Shown: piece after piece, positions 34,840 through 43,675 of the stretch
Layout of the letters: each line of letters begins with the position of its first letter
Position numbering within the stretch: the first letter of the stretch is position 1
Assembly: GCF_030652515.1 (NCBI RefSeq)
Contig: NZ_JAUSAR010000005.1
Span: 1-64,000 of the forward strand
Length of the DNA stretch: 64,000 nt
Origin: Aquabacterium sp.
GTDB lineage: Bacteria; Pseudomonadota; Gammaproteobacteria; Burkholderiales; Burkholderiaceae_C
Direction: 5' to 3'
Notes under the pieces: generated by a model
Told to the model about the DNA's origin: nothing
Databases searched by the model: none
The model's input: only the letters and a program-made list of their open reading frames with translations
Made by a program: the position numbers and the translations under genes

Positions 34840-35410
34840 GGGACTTCTTGTTGGTTTTGATGATTCGGTCTGCTGCAGTACCGCTGCGTTCCTGGCCCGA
34901 CATCGGTACCAGGTTGGACTGCGTGAGTTCGGTGTCGCCTAGCAGCGGTAGCAACCACATGATTTTATTTTGGTGACGCTGGGTCAAGCAGATGTCTTGT
35001 ATGGCCGTCCCAAGCGCATTCAATGTGTAGATCACTTCTAGACGGGCTATTCCGCCAAAGAGATCGACTGACTGATCGTGAAAAGCAATTGCAGACTTTG
35101 TCGGATAGTTACTTGATCGAAAATTCATCCGAGCGTACTTGGGCCGCACAAAGACTCTGTTTTGGATGACTAATCCCAGGTTGCCATGGACCGTATCGAC
35201 CCGAACGTCAGATAAGCCTTCGGTCTCTTGCTTGGCCCAATAAATGATCTGATTGCTCATGAACTGAGCTCGGAAGCTTTTTGTCTGCATCTGAGCGCCG
35301 TAAGGACTGGTGCTCCAGTCTTCCCACGCCAAGTGGATGCAACGACGTAAGAGCGCCGCGTGGTGAGACCCAAAGATTTCGGAAGCGTCGCGGTCTTGAA
35401 AGGTGATCAT
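34790..35410 (-). CDS. Unknown protein paired with XRE-ImmA gene
   Basis: A 206-residue protein when started at the ATG at 35,410 (MITFQDRDASEIFGSHHAAL); a TTG start at 35,473 is less likely. Segments include RRCIHLAWEDWSTSPYGAQM, SFRAQFMSNQIIYWAKQE and SVDLFGGIARLEVIYTLNAL. I recognise no family. The 50-base overlap with the following XRE-ImmA/IrrE gene means translational coupling. By analogy with other XRE-ImmA pairs it may be a toxin or effector controlled by its partner (inference). Confidence 0.6.
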   Translation of the reverse strand: MITFQDRDASEIFGSHHAALLRRCIHLAWEDWSTSPYGAQMQTKSFRAQFMSNQIIYWAKQETEGLSDVRVDTVHGNLGLVIQNRVFVRPKYARMNFRSSNYPTKSAIAFHDQSVDLFGGIARLEVIYTLNALGTAIQDICLTQRHQNKIMWLLPLLGDTELTQSNLVPMSGQERSGTAADRIIKTNKKSHGTAQQDQPKRGGDAV

Positions 35411-35471
35411 GGCAGTAGAGATTGTCAGGTCCCGGTTTCCGGAAGTGTAGCTCAGCCACAAACGCTTGCGC

Positions 35472-35537
35472 AAATTATTCTAAAAATTATTCACTTGCCA
35501 AGCACTGTCTGCGACCAGTTCCTAAAGTGACATGTCA
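35472..35537. promoter_or_regulatory. Repeats in promoter region of XRE-ImmA module
   Basis: AAATTATTC occurs twice in direct orientation at 35,472-35,480 and 35,484-35,492, and the perfect palindrome TGACATGTCA is at 35,528-35,537. All lie just upstream of the unknown-XRE-ImmA pair (minus strand). They are reasonable operator candidates for the XRE protein, and the AT-rich repeats may also contain its -10 element. Confidence 0.4.
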
Positions 35538-35745
35538 TTTGGCGTCATCGGCCTCAGTGGGTCGATCCTTGCGTGGGCGCGCAAGGCTAGCAAGCAGGTA
35601 GGGCTTTCCTTCTTACACATGGAAGCTCTGACGGCTGTCCTCAATTCAGAAGGTTTCAGACGAGGTAGCTTCATCTCGTGAAAACCTGCCTCAATTCCAG
35701 GTCGGCGATGGTCAGATGCTCGACATGGGCCGTTTGGACGTGATA

Positions 35746-35761
35746 CTGTATATAAATACAG
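35746..35761 (+). promoter_or_regulatory. LexA box of imuA-imuB-dnaE2
   Basis: CTGTATATAAATACAG is a perfect CTGT-N8-ACAG LexA operator, 22 bases before the imuA start. LexA-controlled imuABC mutasome operons are well established in proteobacteria, so the three genes downstream should be induced by DNA damage. Confidence 0.88.
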
Positions 35762-35783
35762 TTACCAGCGGACCCAGCATCTC

Positions 35784-36614
35784 ATGTTTGCCGACCTCGA
35801 CTGGCAGGACCCAGCGCCCAGCCAGACCCTTTCAACCGCCAAAGCGACGCTGCCGCCCGGCGAACTGCCGCCAGAAGTCGCCGCAGCGCTGTGGCGGGGC
35901 AATGAACTGGGCTCCAGCGTCACACAGGTGGTATCAACGGGCTGGGCCGAGCTGGACAAGGAACTGCCAGGCGGCGGCTGGCCCTGCCACGCGATCACAG
36001 AGGTTTTGCAGCCTCAGCCTTCCATTGCCGAGTGGCGCCTGTTGATGCCTGCCCTCAAGGCCATCGTGGCCGCCAACAAGATGGTGGTGATCGTGGGCCC
36101 GGCCAAGCACCCGCACCTCCCTGGCCTGCGCCGCATGGGCCTGGATGAGCGCAACCTGGTGTGGATCCAGGCGGATACCCCGGCTCAGCGCCTGTGGGTG
36201 ACGGAGCAATTGGTCAAGAGCAACGCCTGCGGGGCCCTGATCGCCTGGCTGCCCCAGGCCCGCCAGGAACAGATTCGCCGCCTGCAGATCTGTTCGCAGA
36301 TTTGCGATGGCCCGGTGTTCCTTTGCCGCCCGGCAGCGGCCCAGCACGAGGCCTCGGCTGCGCCGCTGCGGGTGGAACTGCGCCTGGATCTCGATTGGGC
36401 CCTGCGCCTGCACGTTTTGAAGCGCAGGGGGCCCGTCCATGAGGGGGCCCTGCGGCTCCCTTCGATCCCGGGCGGCCTGGAGTCGATCATCACCCCTCGG
36501 CTGGCCCAGCCGAGCGTTCTCATTTCATCGCGCCAAGAGCGCCAGGCGATCCCGGATGTTGTGGGTGGCACTGCTTCTCGACAGCCCTTGCCGCGACGCA
36601 TCGCTGCGCATTGA
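35784..36614 (+). CDS. imuA: Translesion synthesis protein ImuA
   Basis: A 276-residue RecA-like protein of the ImuA type: VVSTGWAELDKELPGGGWP near residue 50, HAITEVLQPQPSIAEWRLLM, then MVVIVGPAKHPHLPGLRRMG and QRLWVTEQLVKSNACGALIA. It lacks an active Walker A, as is usual for ImuA. It works with ImuB and the error-prone polymerase in SOS mutagenesis. The gene follows a LexA box and overlaps imuB by 59 bases. Confidence 0.88.
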   Translation: MFADLDWQDPAPSQTLSTAKATLPPGELPPEVAAALWRGNELGSSVTQVVSTGWAELDKELPGGGWPCHAITEVLQPQPSIAEWRLLMPALKAIVAANKMVVIVGPAKHPHLPGLRRMGLDERNLVWIQADTPAQRLWVTEQLVKSNACGALIAWLPQARQEQIRRLQICSQICDGPVFLCRPAAAQHEASAAPLRVELRLDLDWALRLHVLKRRGPVHEGALRLPSIPGGLESIITPRLAQPSVLISSRQERQAIPDVVGGTASRQPLPRRIAAH

Positions 36615-37896
36615 GGCGGCTTCGGGACTGGCCGCGTGGGCGCTTCAATTCAGCCCCCGCGTCGCCATCACTGAACCGCTGTCAGCGTCGCCCGCCGTCG
36701 TCATGGAAGTGGCCGCCAGCGTGCGGCTGTTCGGTGGCAAGCGCAAGCTGGCCGAACGCGTGCGGCAGGAAAGCGCCGATCTGGGCATCACGCAGTTGGC
36801 CTGGTCGCCCACCAGCCTGGCGTCGGTCGCGCTGGCACGGGGTGGCGTGTCCAACGGCTTTGCCAAACCGCTTGAACAATTGCTGGACCGCCTGCCCATC
36901 CAGACGTTGAGCGCGGTGGCCGCCCACCAGCAGACGCTGGCCCGCCTGGGTTGCCAGACCCTGGGCCAGGTGCGCGCGCTGCCACGCGGCGGTTTGAGCC
37001 GCCGGTTCGACGCGCAGTTGCTGGCTGCCCTGGACCAGGCCTACGGGTTGCGGCCCGAGGTCCACGAATGGGTCACCTTGCCGGACACGTTTTGTGGGCG
37101 GCTCGAACTGATGAACCGGGTGGACCATGCGCCCGCCCTGTTGTTCGCAGCGCGCCGCTTGCTCGTTCAGATGTCCGGGTGGCTGGCTGCGCGGCAGTGC
37201 GGTGTCAGCGCCTTCACCTTGCGATGGCGCCACGACTCGCTGTGGGCCAGGGCGCCCGGCGATGGCGGCGAACTGACCATCCGCACAGCCCAGCCCACGC
37301 GCGACATCGAGCACCTGACCCGGCTGCTGGCCGAGCACCTGGCCAAGGTGGACCTGGGAGCGCCCGTTGGCGACATCGCCCTGGAGGCGGTGGAGGTCCA
37401 CCACTTTGAGGACCAGAACCTGTCCTTGCTGCCCGATGCCAACCAGACCGGTGAAAGCCTGGCCCTGGTGCTGGAGCGCATCGCTGCACGGCTCGGGCCG
37501 GAGCGGGTGCTGCGGCCCCGCGTGGTCGAGGACCACCGTGGCGAATGGATGTGCCAATGGCAAACGTGCGAGCAGGCCCTTCCGGGCGCGCAGCGGAGAA
37601 CGCTGGGCCGCCTGGTAGACATCCCGCAGCCGACCTTCATGCTGCCCGAGCCGCTGCGCCTGGCCACGCGAGGGCACCGGCCTTTGTACCAGGGCGAGTT
37701 GCAGTTGCTGGCCGGTCCGCACCGCGTCGAAGGCGGTTGGTGGGACCGCATGGAAGAGGAGGGCCAGGCCAGCACGCGCAACGTCATGCGCGACTACTGG
37801 GTGGCGCTCAATGAGCATTCGGGGCTGCTGTGGATCTTCCAGACCCGCCTGGCCGATGACGAGACCGCGTGGTTCCTGCATGGGCACTTCGCCTGA
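36556..37896 (+). CDS. imuB: ImuB, Y-family polymerase-like mutasome protein
   Basis: A 446-residue Y-family-like protein. The ATG at 36,556 gives the ImuB N-terminus MLWVALLLDSPCRDASLRIE; the open frame extends further upstream inside imuA but without family similarity. Segments LFGGKRKLAERVRQE, LGQVRALPRGGLSRRFDAQL and RPEVHEWVTLPDTFCG match the palm/HhH regions. ImuB lacks the catalytic acidic residues of active Y-family polymerases and serves as a hub that contacts the beta clamp and DnaE2. The stop is 12 bases before dnaE2. Confidence 0.88.
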   Translation: MLWVALLLDSPCRDASLRIEAASGLAAWALQFSPRVAITEPLSASPAVVMEVAASVRLFGGKRKLAERVRQESADLGITQLAWSPTSLASVALARGGVSNGFAKPLEQLLDRLPIQTLSAVAAHQQTLARLGCQTLGQVRALPRGGLSRRFDAQLLAALDQAYGLRPEVHEWVTLPDTFCGRLELMNRVDHAPALLFAARRLLVQMSGWLAARQCGVSAFTLRWRHDSLWARAPGDGGELTIRTAQPTRDIEHLTRLLAEHLAKVDLGAPVGDIALEAVEVHHFEDQNLSLLPDANQTGESLALVLERIAARLGPERVLRPRVVEDHRGEWMCQWQTCEQALPGAQRRTLGRLVDIPQPTFMLPEPLRLATRGHRPLYQGELQLLAGPHRVEGGWWDRMEEEGQASTRNVMRDYWVALNEHSGLLWIFQTRLADDETAWFLHGHFA

Positions 37897-37908
37897 ACCG
37901 GAACAGCC

Positions 37909-40900
37909 ATGGCCACCATCCCACCGTACGCAGAACTGCGTTGCGTTTCCAGCTTCTCCTTTCTGCAGGGCGCCAGCCGACCGGAAGAGTTGGTCGAACG
38001 CGCCAAGCAACTGGGTTACCACGCGCTGGCCCTGACCGATGACTGCAGCATGTCGGGCATGGTGCGGGCGCACGTGGCGGCCAAGGAGAACGGCCTCACC
38101 TTGCTGGTGGGCAGCCAGTTCCAGGTTTCCTGCGCATTCCCCCTTTCTCTGACGGTCCTGGCGTGCAACCTCAACGGCTACGGCAACCTCTGCCAGTTCA
38201 TCACCAAGTTGCGGCGTTCATCGGACAAGGGCTCCTACCACCTGGACGTCGCCGACATCTCGGGCAGCGAACTGCTGGACTGCGTGGTGATTGCATCGCC
38301 GCAGCGCATGTCAACGCCGCCCCAACTGGAGCAGGCAGCCCGCTGGGTCTTGACGCACTTTCTGGGGCGCTGCTGGTTGGGGGTGGACTTGTTGCGGCTG
38401 CTGGACGACGAGATGTGGCTGTACCGGCTGCGCCAGGTCAGTGAACACACCGCCATCCCGCTGGTGGCCACGGGTGATGTGCATTTCCACGTCAGATCGC
38501 GCAAGCCTTTGCAGGACGTGATGACGGCCACGCGTGTGGGCAAGCCGCTCACCGAATGTGGCCTGGAGCTCCAGCCCAACGCCGAGCGGCATTTGCGAAC
38601 CCGCCTGCGTCTGGCCCAGACTTATCCTGCGGACCTTCTTGCCGAAACCCTGCATGTGGCCGCGCGTTGCCAGTTCTCGCTGGACGAGTTGAAATACCAG
38701 TACCCCGACGAGGTGGTGCCGCAGGGTGAGACGGCGGCGAGCTACCTGCGTCGCATCACCTACGAAGGGGCGGGCAGGCGCTGGCCCGAGGGGCTGCCGG
38801 CCAAGGTCCAGCTTCAGATCGAGCACGAGCTTGAACTCATCACCGAACTGAAGTACGAGCATTACTTCCTCACCGTCGCCGACATCGTTGAATTCGCCCG
38901 CTCGCGCCACATCCTGTGCCAGGGGCGTGGGTCGGCCGCCAACAGCGTGGTCTGCTACTGCGTGGGCGTCACGGAGGTGGACCCGGCCCGCATGAGCGTG
39001 CTCTTTGAGCGCTTCATTTCGCGCGAGCGCAACGAGCCGCCCGACATCGACATCGATTTCGAGCACGAGCGCCGCGAGGAGGTGCTGCAGTACCTGTACC
39101 GCAAGTACGGCCGGGAGCGCGCGGCCATCACCGGGGTCATCATCTCTTACCGCCCCAAGTCCGCGATCCGCGATGTGGGCAAGGCCCTGGGCTTCGATGC
39201 GGATGTGATCGACCAACTGGCCAAGAGCCACAAATGGTTCGACGGACGCGATGTGCAGGAGGAGCGTGTGCGCGAGTTGGGCCTGTCGCCCGATGACCTT
39301 CAGGTGCAGCAACTCATGGTGTTGACCACCCAGTTGCTGGGTTTCCCTCGCCACCTGTCGCAGCACACGGGCGGCTTCGTCTTGACCAAGGGGCCCTTGT
39401 CCCGGATGGTGCCCATCGAGAACGCGGCCATGGCCGACCGCACCGTCGTGCAGTGGGACAAGGACGACCTCGACGCGGTTGGGCTCCTGAAGGTGGACTG
39501 CCTGGCGCTGGGCATGCTGACGGCCATCCGCAAGTCGCTGGAGTTCATCGGCCTGCGCAAGGGCTACCGCTTCGAGATGCAGGACATCCCTGCCGAAGAC
39601 GTGGCCACCTACGACATGATCTGCAAGGCCGAGACCGTGGGGGTGTTCCAGATCGAGAGCCGCGCGCAGATGACCATGCTGCCTCGCCTGCGTCCCCGCT
39701 GCTTCTATGACCTCGTGGTCGAGGTCGCCCTGGTGCGGCCCGGGCCGATCACGGGCGGGATGGTTCATCCCTACCTGCAACGCCGACAGGGCCTGGAGCC
39801 CGTGGTGTACCCGAGTGAGGCGCTCAAGGAGGCGCTGGAGCGGACCTTGGGCGTGCCGATTTTTCAGGAGCAGGTGATGCAGATCAGCATCCTGGCGGCG
39901 GGGTTCACACCGGGTGAGGCCGATGGCCTGAGGCGCGCCATGGCCGCCTGGAAACGCAAGGGTGGCCTGGAGCGCTACTACGACAAGATCGTCGATGGGA
40001 TGACGGCGCGGGGCTATGAAAAGGCATTTGCCGAGGCCATCTTCGAGCAGATCAAGGGCTTTGGCGAGTACGGCTTTCCGGAGTCGCACGCCGCTTCGTT
40101 CGCCCTGCTGGTCTACGCCAGTTGCTGGATCAAATGCCATCACCCTGCCGAGTTCCTGGCCGCGATGTTGAACTCGCAACCCCTGGGCTTTTACAGCCCG
40201 AGCCAGCTTGTGCAGGATGCCAAGCGCCATGGGGTCGAGGTGCGGCCCGCCGACGTGATGCACAGCGATGTCGATTGCACCCTGGAAGACATCGACCACC
40301 AGCCCGCTGTGAGGCTGGGGCTGCGGTTGCTGATCGGCTTGCGCGGGGACGCGGCGGTGCGCATCGTGGCGGAGCGAGCCGAGAGGGTGTTCGACAGCGC
40401 CGAGGATCTGGCCCGGCGCGCCGGACTGGAGCAGCACGAGATGCGCCTGCTGGCGGGGGCCGATGCCTTGATGAGCCTCAGCGGGCATCGGCGTCAGCAA
40501 GTCTGGGATGCCTCCGCGCTGCGCTCGACACCTGCCTTGTTGCGGGATGCGCCCGTCGATGAGGAGTTTCTCGAACTGCCCGAAGCGCCCGAGGGTGAGG
40601 AGATCGTGTTCGACTTTGCGGCGACCGGGCTGACCCTGCGTCGGCATCCCCTGGCCTTGCTGCGGCCCATCCTGGCCAAGCAGCGCCTGCTCACCGCTGC
40701 GCAACTCCAGGACTGCCCCAATGGCAGGTTGGTCAGGTGCTGCGGCCTGGTGACCTTGCGCCAACAGCCTGAGACGGCCAATGGCGTGATCTTCGTATCG
40801 TTGGAGGATGAGACCGGTGTCGTGCAGGTCATCTGCTGGCGCAGCATCAAAGAAGCCCAGCGCAAGGAGCTTTTGGAGTCCCGGCTGCTGGCCGTGTACG

Positions 40901-41007
40901 GCACCTGGCAATCAGAAGGCGGCGTGCAAAGCCTGGTGGCGGGCAAGTTGCTGGACTTGACTCACTTGCTGGGGCGCCTGAACACCCAGTCGCGGGACTT
41001 CCACTGA
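37909..41007 (+). CDS. dnaE2: Error-prone DNA polymerase III alpha DnaE2 (ImuC)
   Basis: A 1032-residue C-family polymerase. The N-terminal PHP domain starts YAELRCVSSFSFLQGASRPE and has LALTDDCSMSGMVRAH. The polymerase active-site motif PDIDIDFEHERREEVLQYLY is at about residues 377-396, followed by the GFPRHLSQHTGGFVLTKGPL and YGFPESHAASFALLVYAS segments. A C-terminal OB domain (about 925-1000) closes the protein. Length and motifs are those of DnaE2 rather than replicative DnaE1. It is the third gene of the LexA-controlled operon and performs mutagenic lesion bypass with ImuA and ImuB. Confidence 0.93.
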   Translation: MATIPPYAELRCVSSFSFLQGASRPEELVERAKQLGYHALALTDDCSMSGMVRAHVAAKENGLTLLVGSQFQVSCAFPLSLTVLACNLNGYGNLCQFITKLRRSSDKGSYHLDVADISGSELLDCVVIASPQRMSTPPQLEQAARWVLTHFLGRCWLGVDLLRLLDDEMWLYRLRQVSEHTAIPLVATGDVHFHVRSRKPLQDVMTATRVGKPLTECGLELQPNAERHLRTRLRLAQTYPADLLAETLHVAARCQFSLDELKYQYPDEVVPQGETAASYLRRITYEGAGRRWPEGLPAKVQLQIEHELELITELKYEHYFLTVADIVEFARSRHILCQGRGSAANSVVCYCVGVTEVDPARMSVLFERFISRERNEPPDIDIDFEHERREEVLQYLYRKYGRERAAITGVIISYRPKSAIRDVGKALGFDADVIDQLAKSHKWFDGRDVQEERVRELGLSPDDLQVQQLMVLTTQLLGFPRHLSQHTGGFVLTKGPLSRMVPIENAAMADRTVVQWDKDDLDAVGLLKVDCLALGMLTAIRKSLEFIGLRKGYRFEMQDIPAEDVATYDMICKAETVGVFQIESRAQMTMLPRLRPRCFYDLVVEVALVRPGPITGGMVHPYLQRRQGLEPVVYPSEALKEALERTLGVPIFQEQVMQISILAAGFTPGEADGLRRAMAAWKRKGGLERYYDKIVDGMTARGYEKAFAEAIFEQIKGFGEYGFPESHAASFALLVYASCWIKCHHPAEFLAAMLNSQPLGFYSPSQLVQDAKRHGVEVRPADVMHSDVDCTLEDIDHQPAVRLGLRLLIGLRGDAAVRIVAERAERVFDSAEDLARRAGLEQHEMRLLAGADALMSLSGHRRQQVWDASALRSTPALLRDAPVDEEFLELPEAPEGEEIVFDFAATGLTLRRHPLALLRPILAKQRLLTAAQLQDCPNGRLVRCCGLVTLRQQPETANGVIFVSLEDETGVVQVICWRSIKEAQRKELLESRLLAVYGTWQSEGGVQSLVAGKLLDLTHLLGRLNTQSRDFH

Positions 41008-41024
41008 TGGCAGGAGTCGGACGG

Positions 41025-41804
41025 TCAGAAAAGCGATCCTTGATCGGGCGGGGCCTGCTTCGTCTCCGGCTCGGCCGTTGCTCGTTGCTGTTTGGCGCGC
41101 AGCAGTTCGTCGGTAAGCCGTGCGTCCGACTGGTCAAACACATCGGCCGACGTGGGCTTGATCAAGGCGACGGCTTCAGCCTCAGAGCCATGTAGCCAAG
41201 TATCCCAATCCGCCTTGTCAATGTGAACAACGGCCCGCTTGTCTTGCTTGTCGGGTGGAAGAACCTCTCCGGTTTTCGGATCTTTTTCAGGCCTGTGCAG
41301 GCGAGCAAGGAGCGGGTGGCCATCGCAGTTGCACGTGATCATTGTGTAGTTGGCAACCAACTCTCCGGTGTTCGGGTCGGTCCACTCGGACCACAACCCT
41401 GCAAGAGCCCAGGGTTGGCCATCTGCACGGCGCATCTTCCACCAGATGTTCTTGCCGGTCTCCCAGTTGGGTTCTTGGTACCAGGCTGCCACGATGAGAC
41501 ATCGCTGCGCCTTGCGCCATGCGCCCATGTAGGTAACCCGCCGCTTGATGTCTTCAATGCGCGCGTTGTTGGTAAGGATGGCCCGCGAGGCAGGGCGGCG
41601 CGTCGGACTGTCTGGCTGGATCATTCCCCACTGGCCCAGGCGACCAACCAGCCTGGTGGTGTCAGGGTTCTTTCCCGGTCGCACGAAAAGACCGGTTTGA
41701 AAGGGCCCGACCGTAGTCGCCTCATAGTCCTCCAGGTCCAGTCCGATCTGGCCGAGAAATCGCTCGGCTTCACCTTTGGAAGTCATTGAGTAGAGATTGC
41801 ACAT
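41025..41804 (-). CDS. SOS response-associated peptidase (YedK/HMCES-type)
   Basis: A 259-residue SRAP protein: Cys2 in MCNLYSMTSKGEAER is the residue that crosslinks to abasic sites in single-stranded DNA; NARIEDIKRR stands for the usual NARAET motif; CLIVAAWYQ, WALAGLWSEW and MITCNCDGHPLLARLHRP follow the family order, with the conserved His in the last. The C-terminal tail is Gln/Lys-rich. It is convergent with dnaE2 (17-base gap). I found no LexA box before it. It protects abasic sites, which fits a damage-tolerance module beside imuABC. Confidence 0.88.
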   Translation of the reverse strand: MCNLYSMTSKGEAERFLGQIGLDLEDYEATTVGPFQTGLFVRPGKNPDTTRLVGRLGQWGMIQPDSPTRRPASRAILTNNARIEDIKRRVTYMGAWRKAQRCLIVAAWYQEPNWETGKNIWWKMRRADGQPWALAGLWSEWTDPNTGELVANYTMITCNCDGHPLLARLHRPEKDPKTGEVLPPDKQDKRAVVHIDKADWDTWLHGSEAEAVALIKPTSADVFDQSDARLTDELLRAKQQRATAEPETKQAPPDQGSLF

Positions 41805-41838
41805 GCTAAGGGACCTTTTGCTGCTCGTCTAAGCGGCG

Positions 41839-41872
41839 CCTGGCCTGCCAAATCCAATCGCCCCAGGCCAGG
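41839..41872. promoter_or_regulatory. Hairpin in the leader of the SRAP gene
   Basis: CCTGGCCTG (41,839-41,847) pairs perfectly with CAGGCCAGG (41,864-41,872) around a 16-base loop, about 35 bases upstream of the SRAP start on the minus strand. An AAAAGGTCCCT stretch follows just before the ATG. The 42,147 gene starts divergently about 270 bases away; the rest of the 41,873-42,146 gap shows no gene. Confidence 0.4.
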
Positions 41873-42146
41873 AAAAGGTCAAAACTTGGTCAGGAATGAT
41901 GCCTGATCCGGGCGGCTAAGGCCAGCGACGCTCCTGCCGCTGGTTGCTGCCCGCAAACAGCGTGAGAGAGCCATCCGCATCCGATGCCGACGCGTTGCTG
42001 CACTCGCTGACTTGGTGCATTGTCTGGCAAAGCTTTGTCGTCAGCTTGACCGGATCGCCGACCTTCGCCGTGGGGCGGCGGTGGGGTTGCAACGGCATGA
42101 AGTTGAGGTGAGATGAGTGATCGGCTCAACTCAGGAGGATCAAAGT

Positions 42147-42662
42147 ATGACCATCAGATTCACGGATGCTGACGGCTTTGACCGTGGCGCACAAGGTGCT
42201 GACCTGGCAGTTGTGCTTGTCTCCAGGCAGGATATCGAATCCTTGCGGATAGGAAGCACAGTGGAGCGGCTGATGCTGTTCAGCGACTGTGCCAAGCATG
42301 TTCACCAATTCGCAGGGCGCGTCGTCATCCAGGTCGATGGTTATGACGATGACCCTCGGGCATTGGTCTCGATCCCGGAGGTCAAACGCTTCTTTCGGGC
42401 TGTGGACGGGCATTGGAGCTATTGGCTGCACTTCCTGATTCCGGAGGTGAGCCAAATCCAACTGATCCTCCTCATGTTGGTGGATGTGAAGGAAGAGACG
42501 GTGCAGAACGGCCGCATCGGTTTCTCGCTCACAAGCCCTCAACAACTGGACGAGCAGATACAGCGCTTGCTGACCGCGATGGAGACCCTTCACGACGCCT
42601 TCAAGGTGCCCCGGGCTCACGCCGAACTGATGATTGCCGCCGTGGTACGCGCGATGGGTTGA
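42147..42662 (+). CDS. Unknown protein with strong ribosome-binding site
   Basis: A 171-residue protein starting MTIRFTDADGFDRGAQGADL; AGGAGG about 9 bases upstream fixes the start. Later segments are RVVIQVDGYDDDPRALVSIP, EVKRFFRAVDGHWSYWLHFL and SQIQLILLMLVDVKEETVQN, an alpha/beta protein with one hydrophobic strand or helix near residue 110. I do not recognise the family. Its end overlaps the convergent HNH gene by 46 bases. Confidence 0.6.
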   Translation: MTIRFTDADGFDRGAQGADLAVVLVSRQDIESLRIGSTVERLMLFSDCAKHVHQFAGRVVIQVDGYDDDPRALVSIPEVKRFFRAVDGHWSYWLHFLIPEVSQIQLILLMLVDVKEETVQNGRIGFSLTSPQQLDEQIQRLLTAMETLHDAFKVPRAHAELMIAAVVRAMG

Positions 42663-43009
42663 CCGGCATGGGATCCGACCCAAGGGAGCCATTTTCCCTG
42701 GGCGCACCGCCGCCTGACGGCCATTTTGTAGATCGATGGGTCAGGGGCGTTTGCACTGCGGCCTCTGTGGCGACGGCTGTTGCATATCCAGCATGCGGCC
42801 ACGACATTGCATGCGACATCTCGGCCTCCATCGCATCTGGCAACCAGGTGTTCGGCCGTCGAACGGTGATGGCGGGCCTGGGCCAGGGTAAGCCGACAGC
42901 GCTGGGCGAACGCCTTCGGATCAGCTTCCCACATGGGATGGTCGCAATAGTGGCAACGACCATTCTGGCGCGAAAAAGCGGACCGGCGAAGTTGGGCAAG
43001 TTTGCTCAT
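42617..43009 (-). CDS. HNH endonuclease
   Basis: A 130-residue protein with an HNH nuclease fold: RQNGRCHYCDHPMW supplies the first CxxC, TAEHLVARCDGGRDVACNVV carries the catalytic His and Asn, and ACWICNSRRHR supplies the second CxxC and final His. Starts at the ATG at 43,009 (MSKLAQLRRSAFSR). Single-domain HNH proteins of this kind occur in mobile elements as free nucleases. The Shine-Dalgarno AAAGG lies in a hairpin (43,011-43,039), suggesting translational control. Confidence 0.8.
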   Translation of the reverse strand: MSKLAQLRRSAFSRQNGRCHYCDHPMWEADPKAFAQRCRLTLAQARHHRSTAEHLVARCDGGRDVACNVVAACWICNSRRHRGRSANAPDPSIYKMAVRRRCAQGKWLPWVGSHAGQPIARTTAAIISSA

Positions 43010-43010
43010 A

Positions 43011-43039
43011 CAGGGACCTTTAGGTGAGTAAAGCCCCTG
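43011..43039 (-). promoter_or_regulatory. Hairpin covering the HNH gene ribosome-binding site
   Basis: On the plus strand CAGGGACCTTT (43,011-43,021) pairs with AAAGCCCCTG (43,030-43,039). On the minus strand this folds the AAAGG Shine-Dalgarno of the HNH gene into a stem ending 2 bases before the ATG. This would limit translation unless the stem is opened. Confidence 0.4.
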
Positions 43040-43217
43040 TCGGGAAGTCCATCCCAGAGCAGGCACCGGCGCGTCACGCTGACCGGCGATGCGCTCACGT
43101 GCGTGAAGCGCGGTTCGATGTGGAATCGAAGCGCCCTTAGTCTAGCGCGGGTTGCTCCGCGCTTGCAAACATTCTTGGCGCGGGGCAGGCCGAAGCTAAA
43201 GCCCGCTGTCCTTGCCG

Positions 43218-43499
43218 TCAAACATCGCCAAAGCGAACCTCATGCTCGCCCAGGAGTTCGCCGCTTGGCGTGCGCAAGCTCAGCCGCAGAACATGCACAT
43301 CCGGCTCGTTCTGAAACGGCCCTGAAGGGTCGAACCAGCGGTATTTAAGGTAGACCGCGCGGCCATCCACTGCGCCGGTCCATTCGCCCAAAACGGCGGA
43401 TGCCGGACCAGTGTTCTTCAGTTCCTTCAAACCGTATCGGATGACAAAGTCATTCAAGGCGGCGTCGGACTGGATCTTGTTGAAATCCTCAAGGAGCAT
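43218..43499 (-). CDS. Small unknown protein
   Basis: A 93-residue protein (MLLEDFNKIQSDAALNDFVI, then LKELKNTGPASAVLGEWTG and VYLKYRWFDPSGPF, ending VLRLSLRTPSGELLGEHEVR) that looks like a compact beta-rich domain. The frame is clean and protein-like, but I do not recognise it. About 200 bases upstream of the HNH gene on the same strand. Confidence 0.5.
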   Translation of the reverse strand: MLLEDFNKIQSDAALNDFVIRYGLKELKNTGPASAVLGEWTGAVDGRAVYLKYRWFDPSGPFQNEPDVHVLRLSLRTPSGELLGEHEVRFGDV

Positions 43500-43675
43500 G
43501 GCGTGGTTGATCGACTTCTAGCTAAGGGGGTAGCGCGGGCATGCTACCTCGTTCAAGTCATCCTATCGCATGACCTGTTCCAGACGCGAGACCGACTTGC
43601 ACGAGCCAGAGCCGGTGAGATCCTGAATGCATGGACAAGCACATGGCCTGTCCCTCAACCACACAGGAGCCACCC

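Noticed and set aside
36682-38073. 463-residue minus-strand frame
   Set aside because: Antisense to imuB, biased composition, no ribosome-binding site or motif.
38311-40911. 866-residue open frame on the minus strand
   Set aside because: It lies wholly antisense to dnaE2 and has the His/Gln/Leu-rich composition of a frame opposite a high-GC gene; no domain is visible.
42413-43027. 204-residue plus-strand frame
   Set aside because: Overlaps both the 42,147 gene and the HNH gene in other frames; the HNH motifs establish the coding strand.
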